Positions 49,081 through 58,073 of a stretch of DNA of 64,000 bases are shown in pieces. The position numbers and the translations under genes were made by a program. Origin of the DNA: Elusimicrobium sp. GTDB lineage: Bacteria; Elusimicrobiota; Elusimicrobia; Elusimicrobiales; Elusimicrobiaceae. The stretch's first letter is position 1, and every line of letters begins with the position of its first letter. The DNA lies in the NCBI GenBank assembly GCA_015062115.1, contig SUVG01000003.1, positions 33,672 to 97,671 on the forward strand. Direction: 5' to 3'. The notes under the pieces were generated by a model that saw only the letters and a list, made by a program, of their open reading frames with translations, was not told where the DNA came from and did no database searches.

Positions 49081-49214
49081 TTTATATTTCCCCTTTTTTC
49101 TACCGGGGAAATAGGGCCTAGAAAAATCATAGGTCCAATATTTTTATTCACTAGGCCCAAAGACCCTCGCAGAATTTTACCTAAAAAGCCATACTTTAAG
49201 TAAGAGAGGGACTT
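49081..49214 (+). other. Leader region with two inverted repeats upstream of the ankyrin-like gene
   Basis: TTTCCCC (49087-49093) can pair with GGGGAAA (49105-49111), and GGGCCTAG (49114-49121) is an exact inverted repeat of CTAGGCCC (49151-49158), 29 bases apart. They lie between the tRNA terminator and the start at 49215 (ribosome-binding site AGAGGGAC). They may be a structured 5' leader or operator. No promoter can be assigned with confidence. Confidence 0.45.
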
Positions 49215-49871
49215 ATGAAAAAAATTCTTTTTATTTTAATGGCTGTTTTGATGGTTGCTACGCTTAACGCCGCTCCGTTGCAAGAGGCGGCCCAATCGCG
49301 TCGTGCCAAGATGATTGAACGCTACTTGAAACAACGTCTTATGACCGCAGATGTTACAACTGCTTTGATTTCCGCTTCCAAAAACGGAGATGTAGAAGCC
49401 ATTACCTCTTGGGCGGACAAAGCCACTCAAGGGGCTGCTTTATTGGGCACCGACAAATTCGGAAACAATGTTTTCCATGTAGCCAAAGATGCTTCCACCG
49501 TGCAGGCCTTGGCCGCAGCTGTAAGAACTCTTTATAAAAACGATTATGCTTCTAAAATCGCTCAATTGAAAAACCACCGCAATAAAGTAGGGGAAACCCC
49601 GCTGATGATGCATGTTGGGTATGGACGCACCGATACTTTTTACTTGTTCTATAACGGATCCGAGTTGGAAACCGCCGTTAAAAACGCGCAAGCGGTAGAT
49701 AAAGGCGGCCTGTTGAGCGATGTAGCGCAAATTCGCAAAGGGGAAGTTCTCCGCTTGGCGCAAGATAACAGCGGACGCAATTTCTGCCAAGCTGCCCGTG
49801 ACGGATTGGCCTACTACTCCAATTTACAAGAAGTGGTTGCCTTCTGCGCCCAAGAAACCCCTTACTTATAA
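49215..49871 (+). CDS. Secreted ankyrin-like repeat protein
   Basis: The 218-residue protein has a signal peptide (ILFILMAVLMVATLNAAP). The mature part shows degenerate ankyrin-type units: TTALISASKNGDVEAITSW, TDKFGNNVFHVAKDASTVQAL and NKVGETPLMMHVGYGRTD, followed by DNSGRNFCQAARDGLAYYSN. The repeats are weaker than classic ones. It is likely periplasmic or extracellular and meant for protein binding. It stands alone between terminators. Function unknown. Confidence 0.75.
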   Translation: MKKILFILMAVLMVATLNAAPLQEAAQSRRAKMIERYLKQRLMTADVTTALISASKNGDVEAITSWADKATQGAALLGTDKFGNNVFHVAKDASTVQALAAAVRTLYKNDYASKIAQLKNHRNKVGETPLMMHVGYGRTDTFYLFYNGSELETAVKNAQAVDKGGLLSDVAQIRKGEVLRLAQDNSGRNFCQAARDGLAYYSNLQEVVAFCAQETPYL

Positions 49872-49899
49872 GATTTCATCACAAATCCTAACCCTCCTG

Positions 49900-49932
49900 C
49901 ACCTCCGGCTACCCTTCCGGAGGTGTTTTTTA
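49900..49932 (+). terminator. Terminator after the ankyrin-like gene
   Basis: A perfect nine-pair stem CACCTCCGG/CCGGAGGTG (49900-49908 with 49917-49925) is followed by a T run. Confidence 0.85.
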
Positions 49933-49937
49933 TATAA

Positions 49938-49962
49938 AAAACCCCCGGGTTGTTCCCGGGGG
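49938..49962 (-). terminator. Terminator after dgt
   Basis: A perfect eight-pair stem CCCCCGGG/CCCGGGGG is followed on the minus strand by a T run. It ends the minus-strand dGTPase gene. Confidence 0.8.
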
Positions 49963-49981
49963 CGGTGTGTCTTATTTTTGC

Positions 49982-51103
49982 TTAACTAAAGAATTTTATG
50001 GAGTTCGGCAAAATAACATCTTCCATGACGGTCAATGCGAAAGAGTCTGTCATGCCCGCAATATAATCGGCGATGATGTCGTCTATTTGCGAAGGGTCTT
50101 CTTTGTATATGGTTTTCATGGACTTCATATAGTTTGCAAACCCGCGGGCCGTTTGTTTTCCTTCCCGTTCGTAGGCCGAATACTCAAAACCATAGCGCGC
50201 AAAAAGCGTACGGAAATAATCAAACAAATCGCGGATACATTTATCAATGGTTTCTTTGCGTTGGCGCATTTGTTCGTTGTGGTAAATGCGTTCGTAATTA
50301 AACCGTTTTAATTGAGAAATCAGTTCAAACTTTTCATCGGAAAAGCCGATAAAATCTCTGTCTTTGGAGTGGTTGATAAGATCCAAAGTAAGCGTGTTGA
50401 TGATTTCCCCGTTGGAAGAGCCGATTTCTTCGCGCACTTTTTGCGGGATATCCTGCGTGGTGATAAGATCTGCCTTAATGGCATCTTCGATATCGCGTCC
50501 CAGATAGGCAATTTTATCGGATAATCGCACAATACAGCCTTCATAGGTAGAAGGCATTTGGTTGCGCCCTGTGATCTGTTCCAAATCGTTGGGTTTATCG
50601 GCCGGGCGCAAGCAGTTGTTGGCAAAATCTTCTCCGCAGTGGCAGATAATACCGTCCTTTACGGCAAAGGTTAAATTAAGCCCTTCTCCGTAGTTGGCCA
50701 AGTGTTCCACCACGCGATAACTGTTAATTTCATGCAGGAATCTTTTTCCTTTTAAGCAGGCATCAATGGCGCGTTCTCCTTCGTGCCCGAAGGGGGCGTG
50801 CCCAATGTCGTGCCCCAATCCGATGGCGTAGGCCATGTCTTCGCTTACTTGCCATTTCCCGCTTTTATTTAAGCCGCGGCAAATGGTGGCGGCAATCGTA
50901 GCCACATGGAGCACATGTTCAATGCGGGTGCAGATGTGGTCGTTGTTGGGAGCAAAAAAAACTTGTGTTTTGTGTTTTAAGCGTCTAAAAGGAAGGGAGT
51001 GGATTATTTTAGTTTGATCCCTAAAATACTCGTCTCTCAAATCCGGGTTATGCGCGTGGGTGCGCCTTAGGTAAATTTCGTCACTAAAAGGGTTTTTTAT
51101 CAT
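49982..51103 (-). CDS. dgt: HD-superfamily deoxyguanosinetriphosphate triphosphohydrolase-like protein
   Basis: The 373-residue protein has HD metal ligands in the CTRIEHVLHVA region and GLGHDIGHAPFGHEGERA, the dGTPase signature. The start YLRRTHAHNPDLRDEYFRDQT is typical of this family. It hydrolyses dNTPs, mostly dGTP, to deoxynucleoside and triphosphate. I place the start at the ATG 51103; a longer frame begins with GTG inside the hairpin upstream of coaD and adds no conserved sequence. Neither has a good ribosome-binding site. Confidence 0.9.
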   Translation of the reverse strand: MIKNPFSDEIYLRRTHAHNPDLRDEYFRDQTKIIHSLPFRRLKHKTQVFFAPNNDHICTRIEHVLHVATIAATICRGLNKSGKWQVSEDMAYAIGLGHDIGHAPFGHEGERAIDACLKGKRFLHEINSYRVVEHLANYGEGLNLTFAVKDGIICHCGEDFANNCLRPADKPNDLEQITGRNQMPSTYEGCIVRLSDKIAYLGRDIEDAIKADLITTQDIPQKVREEIGSSNGEIINTLTLDLINHSKDRDFIGFSDEKFELISQLKRFNYERIYHNEQMRQRKETIDKCIRDLFDYFRTLFARYGFEYSAYEREGKQTARGFANYMKSMKTIYKEDPSQIDDIIADYIAGMTDSFALTVMEDVILPNSIKFFS

Positions 51104-51127
51104 AAAATTATGATACCATAATATAGA

Positions 51128-51147
51128 AGGCCGCCGCACGGCCTTGC
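51128..51147. other. Hairpin between divergent dgt and coaD
   Basis: AAGGCCG pairs perfectly with CGGCCTT around CCGCA, just before the GCGGAGG ribosome-binding site of coaD at 51157. No U-tract follows, so it is not a terminator. It may hide or expose the coaD ribosome-binding site or be an operator shared by the two divergent genes. Confidence 0.5.
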
Positions 51148-51156
51148 GGAGGAAAT

Positions 51157-51645
51157 ATGACTTGTAAACCCGTAGTTTATGCCGGAAGTTTTGATCCCGT
51201 TACCAACGGTCATTTGGATATTATCCGTCGGGCGAGTGCCGTTTTCGGTGCGGTGCGGGTGCTGGTGATTCCCAACGCAAACAAAACCCCTCTTTTTACG
51301 CTGGAAGAACGACGCAGTTTACTAGAGCAGGCACTTGTCGGGGAAAGAAATGTGGAAGTGGCAACCGTTACCAAGGGACTACTTACCGATTATATGAAGG
51401 CTCATAATCTTACGGTAATTGTTCGTGGCCTCCGCTCGGCGGCAGACTTGGAACACGAGCAGACCAATGCTTACTTTAACCGCCTTTTCTCTCCCGAAAC
51501 GGAAACGGTTTTTCTGCCGGGAAAACCCGAAAATGCCTTTATCAGTTCTTCGGCTGTGCGCGAAGCCGTGCGCTATGGGGCCGATGTATCCGCATTAGTG
51601 CCCGTTTGTGTGGCTCAAGCCTTGGCAAAAAAAGAAGTCAAATAA
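51157..51645 (+). CDS. coaD: Phosphopantetheine adenylyltransferase
   Basis: The 162-residue nucleotidyltransferase has GSFDPVTNGHLDIIRRA with the T/HxGH motif, the substrate loop VIVRGLRSAADLEHE, and ISSSAVREAV near the C-terminus. It adenylates 4'-phosphopantetheine, the penultimate step of CoA synthesis. With coaW at 37.0 kb it gives two of the CoA steps in the window. Ribosome-binding site GGAGG lies eight bases upstream. Confidence 0.95.
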   Translation: MTCKPVVYAGSFDPVTNGHLDIIRRASAVFGAVRVLVIPNANKTPLFTLEERRSLLEQALVGERNVEVATVTKGLLTDYMKAHNLTVIVRGLRSAADLEHEQTNAYFNRLFSPETETVFLPGKPENAFISSSAVREAVRYGADVSALVPVCVAQALAKKEVK

Positions 51646-52045
51646 AAACTATCGTCGGCAGACATTTTTTTCTAATCTAAAAGAACTACCCTAAAAATGG
51701 GCCTTTTATTCGGTTGAAGCCTAGGTTGTAAGTTTACTAAAATATAGGTGGAGACGGATAAAAGGAGATTGTATGTACTGTGCCAAATTAAAAAAATTTG
51801 CGTACCAGTGCGAACCCAAACGCTTAAAGCGCTTGAAGGGTGAGCTGTGTTTTTCCTTTTTTTCCATTATTCCTTCTCATTTGTACCCCAGTTGTAATCA
51901 ATATAATCATGCTGTAAAAAATAGTAATAATCTGCAACATTTTGTAGTCCCGTTTTTGTATAGGGCCAAAAACCTAAGTAATATAGGTCTTTTGGCCCTG
52001 TTTTTTTGTCGGTTAAAATGGAATTATTAATATAAGAGGAGAATT
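51646..52045 (+). promoter_or_regulatory. Long leader with a strong terminator-like hairpin upstream of the giant protein
   Basis: A promoter candidate TTGAAG-N18-TAAAAT lies at about 51714-51743. After it, AAAGGAG precedes an ATG (51773) of an 85-codon frame ending at 52030. Within the leader a perfect stem AGGGCCAAAA/TTTTGGCCCT (51962-51971 with 51990-51999; inner ACCT/AGGT) is followed by seven T residues: a typical intrinsic terminator 40 bases upstream of the next gene. It may simply end coaD transcription, or act as an attenuator if leader translation passes through it. Confidence 0.55.
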
Positions 52046-55000
52046 ATGAGAGCGCTAATATCGCTAGTACTTAGTTTTTGTATCATCTTCAGCAGCGTTA
52101 CGCCTTCGTTTGCGCAACTGCTTCCCAAAGTGAGCAGAAGTGCAATCAAAGGGCTTAGCGGTGCCGGAAGCGTTTTGGGCAAAGGAACCGTCGCGTCCAG
52201 CAAGATTTCTTCCGGGGTATATGCGGCGCTTGCTCGTCAGCAACTGGCCGGAGTATTTACTAAAAGCAATATTGTTCCTACGGAATTGTTGCAACTTCCC
52301 GCCGCTGTGTTGCCTTCCCGCATTTTGTCTTATCCCGACCCGGTTATTCGCACGGAACTTTTACGAACCTCCTTTTTAACGCTCTCTTTAGGTCAAAACA
52401 TTCCTGCCGAACAACTTACTCAAGCCCTGGGCCACTACAAAGCCTCTTTAGCCGAAGCCTCCTCTTCTTTCCAACAATTTTCTCAACAAGAAATGACCGC
52501 CCTTTTGATTGCGCATCGCACGCAAGATGCGGTGGCCCTGCAAAAAGCTGCTAAAGTTTCTGCGGCCTTAACGGATGCTAGTGCGATCGGTTTATTAGGT
52601 ACGGCGGCCGATGCTCCGGCTTTGTTGGCTTTTTATAAATCTGCCGGCGAAACTATTTTCAAAGATGTGGCCGAAGTTATTACGGCTCGCGGTTTGCTGC
52701 GCCAAGGGGCTTATGAAGAATTATCCGCTTGGGCGGCTTCTCTCCCGGCGAAAGGCGTATTCTGGGAAGAATTAGCCGCTTATGCCAAAGCCAATAATCT
52801 CCCGGTAGAAATTGCAGTCGTCTCCGCTGAAACCGCGGCGGTGCCGGGCATGGCAAACTTCTTGGCAGAACAAGGCGAAATGGTCGCTTTGCACGCGGAT
52901 ATCAGCACCCAAGGCACTGCCAGATGGATGGAAATAGGCAAAACCCCGGTGGTTACCGAAGAAGCCGTTACCGTTACCAAAGCCGATCTTTCCTTCCGCT
53001 TACCCGAAATCAATTTATCTGCTCCTAATTTACAAGCCTCCCCGATGCAAGTGGCTCCTTCTGCTCAAGGAGAAGTTGAAGCGGTTGCTCAAGCCTCCTC
53101 CCCGCTTTCCCATACCCCTGCAGCTGTTTCCCCTGTGCAAACGGGTAATTTTCTGCAAAGAGGTTTCAATTCTTTAAGAAATTTATTCGGTACCCACTTC
53201 CAACCCATGAAAGCCTCCTTTGTTAAAGAAGGCGGCTCGGAACAGGCTTTACCGCTTGAATTAGATGTTTACAGCACCCGCAACAAACTGGGCTCTAAAG
53301 ATTACGACAGAGTAACCTTCGTTTTTAACCCTAACTTCCAAAACGGTTATATCGCGGAGTTCCGCAATTCCCACACCCCCCAAACTATGGAACATTTCTT
53401 CTTAAAAATGGAATCTAACCAAGTGGGCATGTTGGTAAACTTGTTTGAAAAAACGGCCAAACCGGGTAGTAAACTTTTATTGAAGTTGGAACAAAAAGCC
53501 AATGTGGAATACCAAAGCATTCGTTTGCCCGTATATACTTGGGACGGCCGCGTCCTTCCCGTGGAAGTGGAAATGCCGATGAAAAGTTACATCGAAGGCG
53601 CTGATGTTATCATTATGAAAGACGGCACCTTCGGTTTCCGCGTACAAGATACCGATCGTGTAATTTCCTTGAGCGACCACTATGTTCGCTTGCCGAAACA
53701 CCAACTTTCCAACTTTGTTCATGCGATTGAAAACTCTCCGGTGAAATTCAAATTGACGGTTCTTCCTACGCATGACCGTACCACTTTAATTACGCGTGAC
53801 ACTTCTCTTACCAACCCGAGTTTGAACAAAACCTACGGTTCCGTAGTGCACAAAACATTGGGAATTTCTCCCTCTACCGCTACCGGGCTTATGTTCACTA
53901 TCGGGTATGTAATGCCGGGTTTTGCTTCCTTGCTTACTCCCGCCCTTAAGAAATACGGGGAAAAGAACCTGATGTTGGTGGCTATGGGTATGTCCACTAT
54001 GGCCGGTGTGTTGGCTACGGCCGGCGGCTTCTGGGGTATGGTAGAAGGCATGACCTTGGGCCCCATACAAAAAGGTTTATTCATCACGGCTCTTTTCTTG
54101 ATGAGCGGTTCCAGCATCTTAAAACAATTGGTATCTAACATGCTTATTCGTGCCAACCGCGGACAAGTAGTGTTGGACAATGTAGGCGCAACCGCCAAGA
54201 AAGTACAAGGCGAAACGGCTGCTTTAGAGAAAATGACTTTCTCTACCTTAAAAACTCGTTTCAAAGATTTCTTTACTAAAAAATCGGATGTAACCTTGAA
54301 AGACATTGTGCTCTACAACTTGTCCTTTGTGTATAAAAACGTGGGCACGTTGGCTTTCTTGGCCTCTCCGTACTTGATTAACGAAGCCATTAGACTTACC
54401 ACCGGGGTCAACCTGGGCTTGGACTTCTCCCTCAGTTTCCCCATCTTCGCTTTGTATAGTGCCGGAGTTACCTGGAATGTGTGGCGCTCCAAAATGAGAG
54501 ATGCCTACTCCGCCAAAAACCTTTCCCAAAGCCAAGTGGCTTTAGACAAGGCTTTGAACTCTGCGGTGGATAAGTTGGTTGCGGAAGGAGGCAATGTTTC
54601 TTCCCAAACGATTGATGCCGTTTCCCGCTCGTTAAAAGAAGGGATGGACGATGTTTCCTTTGCCGCTATCAAATTGGATACGAATTTAGGCAAAAAAGAC
54701 GCTTATACGAAATTGAAAGGCGAAGTATTACCTGCCTTGGAAGGTAAACTCGTAGAAAAAGGTTTGCCGGCTGCCCAAGCCAAAGAAATCACCGAAAAAG
54801 TGGCCTCCTCTATCCATGTTCAAGAAAATGTATTGGGTAACATGGCTAAAATGATGAAGGCTCCGGGCGTGTTGTCCTTAACCTCCGCCATGACTTTAGC
54901 CACTGTACACGAGTTCGTACTTTCCAGTTCCTTCGCCGGCGCAATGAAACAATTGATTCCGGCCGGAGAACTCGGTAACTTTATTATCGCCGCCACTCTG

Positions 55001-55516
55001 TACTTGCCGCTCATCATCGGTCGTTTGGGTGGTAACGTAATCAGCAAACGCATCAGTTCCGGCAGTATGTATCTCTTCTGCTCCGCCTTGTCTGCCTTGG
55101 GGACGATGATGATGATTGGTGCGGGTAATTCTATCCCGATGACCATTGCCGGTGCGGCCACCGCCAGTTTGGGCGTAGGGAACTTCTTTACTCAAATGTA
55201 CGATTACATTATGAAGAAATATCCCGCCCAAAACCGCGAACTTTCTTCTATCTTGGCCTTGACGATGGGTATTGCCGGGTTGATGGCTCTGCCGGCTTCC
55301 TACTTCGCCGGTATCATCCCCGGAGCGGACTTGCTCTATGCCGCAGGTTGTTTGGGTGCCAGTTTGGTGCTTACCCCGGGCATGATGGCGAACTCCTCCT
55401 TCGTTAAAGTAGCCAAAAACGAGTGGAGCAACTTAAAGACTGCCGTAAAGAATTTCTTTAAGCGCGGCAATAAAAACGGCCCGGGCAATTTGGACGGTGC
55501 CGCCCCTGTTCAATAA
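52046..55516 (+). CDS. Giant protein: secreted N-terminal region fused to an MFS-like membrane domain
   Basis: The 1156-residue protein has a signal peptide (SLVLSFCIIFSSVTPSFAQ). Residues 25-330 are Ala/Leu-rich helices; 330-375 is a Pro/Ser/Gln linker; 385-590 a beta-rich domain with no family I recognise; 605-730 and 780-1130 hold about ten to twelve membrane helices in two sets, separated by a charged helical stretch (840-930). Helix content such as LMFTIGYVMPGFASLLTPALKKYG and LPLIIGRLGGNVISKR is like the Major Facilitator Superfamily. The C-terminus is Gly/Asn/Lys-rich. The start has AAGAGGAG. It is a single-gene unit with a terminator. Transported substrate unknown. Confidence 0.75.
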   Translation: MRALISLVLSFCIIFSSVTPSFAQLLPKVSRSAIKGLSGAGSVLGKGTVASSKISSGVYAALARQQLAGVFTKSNIVPTELLQLPAAVLPSRILSYPDPVIRTELLRTSFLTLSLGQNIPAEQLTQALGHYKASLAEASSSFQQFSQQEMTALLIAHRTQDAVALQKAAKVSAALTDASAIGLLGTAADAPALLAFYKSAGETIFKDVAEVITARGLLRQGAYEELSAWAASLPAKGVFWEELAAYAKANNLPVEIAVVSAETAAVPGMANFLAEQGEMVALHADISTQGTARWMEIGKTPVVTEEAVTVTKADLSFRLPEINLSAPNLQASPMQVAPSAQGEVEAVAQASSPLSHTPAAVSPVQTGNFLQRGFNSLRNLFGTHFQPMKASFVKEGGSEQALPLELDVYSTRNKLGSKDYDRVTFVFNPNFQNGYIAEFRNSHTPQTMEHFFLKMESNQVGMLVNLFEKTAKPGSKLLLKLEQKANVEYQSIRLPVYTWDGRVLPVEVEMPMKSYIEGADVIIMKDGTFGFRVQDTDRVISLSDHYVRLPKHQLSNFVHAIENSPVKFKLTVLPTHDRTTLITRDTSLTNPSLNKTYGSVVHKTLGISPSTATGLMFTIGYVMPGFASLLTPALKKYGEKNLMLVAMGMSTMAGVLATAGGFWGMVEGMTLGPIQKGLFITALFLMSGSSILKQLVSNMLIRANRGQVVLDNVGATAKKVQGETAALEKMTFSTLKTRFKDFFTKKSDVTLKDIVLYNLSFVYKNVGTLAFLASPYLINEAIRLTTGVNLGLDFSLSFPIFALYSAGVTWNVWRSKMRDAYSAKNLSQSQVALDKALNSAVDKLVAEGGNVSSQTIDAVSRSLKEGMDDVSFAAIKLDTNLGKKDAYTKLKGEVLPALEGKLVEKGLPAAQAKEITEKVASSIHVQENVLGNMAKMMKAPGVLSLTSAMTLATVHEFVLSSSFAGAMKQLIPAGELGNFIIAATLYLPLIIGRLGGNVISKRISSGSMYLFCSALSALGTMMMIGAGNSIPMTIAGAATASLGVGNFFTQMYDYIMKKYPAQNRELSSILALTMGIAGLMALPASYFAGIIPGADLLYAAGCLGASLVLTPGMMANSSFVKVAKNEWSNLKTAVKNFFKRGNKNGPGNLDGAAPVQ

Positions 55517-55532
55517 AATTTCAGTACAATAA

Positions 55533-55563
55533 AAAACCCCGGAATTTATCCGGGGTTTTTTTT
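55533..55563. terminator. Bidirectional terminator between the giant protein and SulP
   Basis: A perfect ten-pair stem AAAACCCCGG/CCGGGGTTTT is followed by a T run; convergent genes flank it. Confidence 0.85.
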
Positions 55564-55575
55564 GGTTTCTTTTTA

Positions 55576-57255
55576 TTATTCCAAGAAGTGATTGCGTCCG
55601 CTGATAATAGATTCGGCCCGCATTAAAGACAGGTCAATGTTTTTACAAATATGGTCGGTTCCTATCTTTTCTACGAATCCGTATTTATCCAGCGTTTTTA
55701 ATACATGCTTTTGTACATGGGAAAGCACCAACTGTACTCCTTCTTTTTGGCAACGGTTGTAGATGCGTTCCAAGGCGTGGTAGCCGGTGGCATCAATTGC
55801 CGGCACGCTACGCATACGCAAAATAAGCACTTTGCAATCTTTGTGGTGTTCCAATGAGTCTAAAAACTTGTTGGCCGCGCCGAAAAAGAAAGGCCCGTTG
55901 ATTTCGTACACGCTTACATGTTTGGCGATAATCTTGGTGTCGATATCGTCTTTTTGGCGGACTTCGTCCATAATATCGTCGTCGGCATTTTTGATTTGGT
56001 AAACATCGGCCATTCTTTTCATAAACAGAACAGCTGCCAAAACGAGCCCAAATTCAATGGCTACCACTAAATCTTCCACCACCGTAAGGGTAAAAGTAGT
56101 TAGCAAAATGGCGATATCGCTGGCAGGAGCCTTAAATAAGGCTGTAAAAGAACGCCAATCGCTCATGCGGTATGCCACTAAAAACAAAATGGCCGCCAGA
56201 GAAGTCATGGGGATAAGACCAATGTATTTCATCAGGCACATCATCATGACAAACAGAAAACACGCATGGGCCATACCCGCAACAGGGGTACGGCCGCCGT
56301 TTTCAATGTTGGCCGCGGTGCGGGCGATGGCGCCCGTGGCGGGAAGGCCGCCAAATAAGCCGGAGGCCACATTGGCCAAGCCCGTGGCTACAAGTTCCAT
56401 GTTGGAACTGTGGCGTTTCCCAATCATACCGTCCGCTACTACGGCGGAAAGCAGGCTTTCTATCCCGGCCAAAAAGGCAATGGTAAAAGCAGAGGGGAGA
56501 AGTTTGCGAATCACTTCATAAGAAATTTCACCCGGCATATGCGGCATAACAAGCGTGCCGTCCACCTGCCCGAAAGTAGAAGTGATGGTGGCTACATTCA
56601 TACCCGAGAATTTAACCAACAGCGTGGTAATGATTAACGCCGCCAAAGAGCCGGGTAATGCGCGCCATTTTTTCGGCCAAAAGAGAATAATTCCCAAGGT
56701 TAATAACCCAACTGCCAGCGTCTGCCAGTTGATGGCCGACAGAGTGTGAAAATATAAGTTCCACTTGGCAAAAAACGCACTGGGGATATCCGTTAGGTTT
56801 AACCCCAAGAAATCGTTTATTTGGGTGGAAAACAGCACTACCGCAATTCCGCTTGTAAAACCGGTGGTTACGGGATAGGGGATAAATTTGATAAACGCCC
56901 CGAACTTAAAAAGCCCCATAAACATCAAAATAATACCGGCCATAATGGTAGCGGTTAACAGCCCGGCCATGCCGAACTGTTGTAAAATTCCGTACACAAT
57001 TACCACAAATGCCCCGGTAGGGCCGCCGATTTGAACCCGGCTTCCGCCCAGTAGCGAAATGATAAACCCGGCCACAATGGCAGTAATAAGGCCTTTTTCG
57101 GGGGTTACGCCGGAGGCGATTGCCAACGCAATGGAAAGAGGTAAAGCCACACAAGCCACAACAAGGCCTGCGCTTAAATCTTTCAAAATCCGTTGGGAAG
57201 AAAATTCTTCAGGGTGATTTTGAAGAAGCGTGAATAATTTAGGTCTAAGCATCAT
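55576..57255 (-). CDS. SulP-family anion transporter with STAS domain
   Basis: The 559-residue protein has an N-terminal membrane domain of about 14 helices with LSAGLVVACVALPLSIALAIASGV and GGSRVQIGGPTGAF motifs of SulP/SLC26, and a C-terminal STAS domain (about 440-545; GPFFFGAANKFLDSL, then SVPAIDATGYHALE). The family carries sulfate, bicarbonate or dicarboxylates; substrate cannot be assigned. It is two bases upstream of nothing on its own strand but shares a transcript with the PHP gene that precedes it. Length is usual. Confidence 0.9.
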   Translation of the reverse strand: MMLRPKLFTLLQNHPEEFSSQRILKDLSAGLVVACVALPLSIALAIASGVTPEKGLITAIVAGFIISLLGGSRVQIGGPTGAFVVIVYGILQQFGMAGLLTATIMAGIILMFMGLFKFGAFIKFIPYPVTTGFTSGIAVVLFSTQINDFLGLNLTDIPSAFFAKWNLYFHTLSAINWQTLAVGLLTLGIILFWPKKWRALPGSLAALIITTLLVKFSGMNVATITSTFGQVDGTLVMPHMPGEISYEVIRKLLPSAFTIAFLAGIESLLSAVVADGMIGKRHSSNMELVATGLANVASGLFGGLPATGAIARTAANIENGGRTPVAGMAHACFLFVMMMCLMKYIGLIPMTSLAAILFLVAYRMSDWRSFTALFKAPASDIAILLTTFTLTVVEDLVVAIEFGLVLAAVLFMKRMADVYQIKNADDDIMDEVRQKDDIDTKIIAKHVSVYEINGPFFFGAANKFLDSLEHHKDCKVLILRMRSVPAIDATGYHALERIYNRCQKEGVQLVLSHVQKHVLKTLDKYGFVEKIGTDHICKNIDLSLMRAESIISGRNHFLE

Positions 57256-57256
57256 A

Positions 57257-58072
57257 TTATCGGTTGAATAATTTACGAATCAGCCTGTCATAATAAGGCT
57301 GAGGAATTTGCATACCCGGGGTGGTAATTCTTCCGGCGTGCGGGCCATGATAGTCCGACCCGGCCGTGCAGAACAAACCATATTTTCTGGCTAAAGCCAG
57401 CAGGTCTTGCTTCATTGAGAAGGTATGGGCGGGATAAAAAACTTCAATGCCGTCCAGGCCTGCTTCTACCCACGCGGGGAAATTCCAGTGTTCGCTGACA
57501 ATTCCCGGGTGGGCAATCACGGCCATGCCGCCGGCTCGCTTAATATGTTGTATGGCTTCCACGGCGGTTACCCCGGCGGAAGGTACATAGCCGGGTTGGC
57601 CGGGCACCAAGTAGCGGCGGAAACCTTCCTGTCGGGAAGGCACAACCCCGTTTTCTTTTAAGGCATCGGCCACATGGGCGCGGGAAACGGTGTTGGGGGC
57701 TCTTTTGAAAACATCTTCTTCGGTGATGTTTACGCCCGCTTCTATGAGTTGGCGGATAATTTGGCGTATTCTTTCCCGGCGGTTTTGGCGGTTTTGGGCC
57801 AAAAAGGCTTGAAAAGTCGGGTTGTCCAAATCTAAATTATAACCCGTGAAGTGCAAATGGTCGTGTTCCCGGGTGCTGATTTCTACCCCGGGGGTAAAAA
57901 GAATACGATGTTCTTTGCATACCGCTTCGGCTTGGCGTACGCCGTCGGTGGTGTCGTGGTCTGTCAGCGCAAACACATTTGCGCCTGCTTTCAAGGCCGC
58001 GTGCACCACCTCTTTGGGCGAACAGGTACCGTCCGAAAATTCGGAGTGGGTATGCAAATCTATCTTGGGCAT
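57257..58072 (-). CDS. PHP-domain phosphoesterase
   Basis: The 271-residue protein has metal-binding motifs DLHTHSEFSDGT near the N-terminus, ALTDHDTTDG, GVEIST and GSDYHGPH near the C-terminus, the YciV/TrpH-type PHP order. Relatives are 5'-3' exonucleases acting on nucleotides or short RNA (RNase AM type). Specificity is not certain. The gene is one base from the Nfu gene upstream and ends next to the sulP start, so nfu-PHP-sulP form one unit. Confidence 0.87.
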   Translation of the reverse strand: MPKIDLHTHSEFSDGTCSPKEVVHAALKAGANVFALTDHDTTDGVRQAEAVCKEHRILFTPGVEISTREHDHLHFTGYNLDLDNPTFQAFLAQNRQNRRERIRQIIRQLIEAGVNITEEDVFKRAPNTVSRAHVADALKENGVVPSRQEGFRRYLVPGQPGYVPSAGVTAVEAIQHIKRAGGMAVIAHPGIVSEHWNFPAWVEAGLDGIEVFYPAHTFSMKQDLLALARKYGLFCTAGSDYHGPHAGRITTPGMQIPQPYYDRLIRKLFNR

Positions 58073-58073
58073 T

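Noticed and set aside
51773..52030. 85-codon ORF with a good ribosome-binding site
   Set aside because: It runs through a strong terminator hairpin and the composition is not protein-like (many Tyr, Cys, Asn, Lys). It may be a translated leader at most, so I mention it in the leader entry but do not call a gene.
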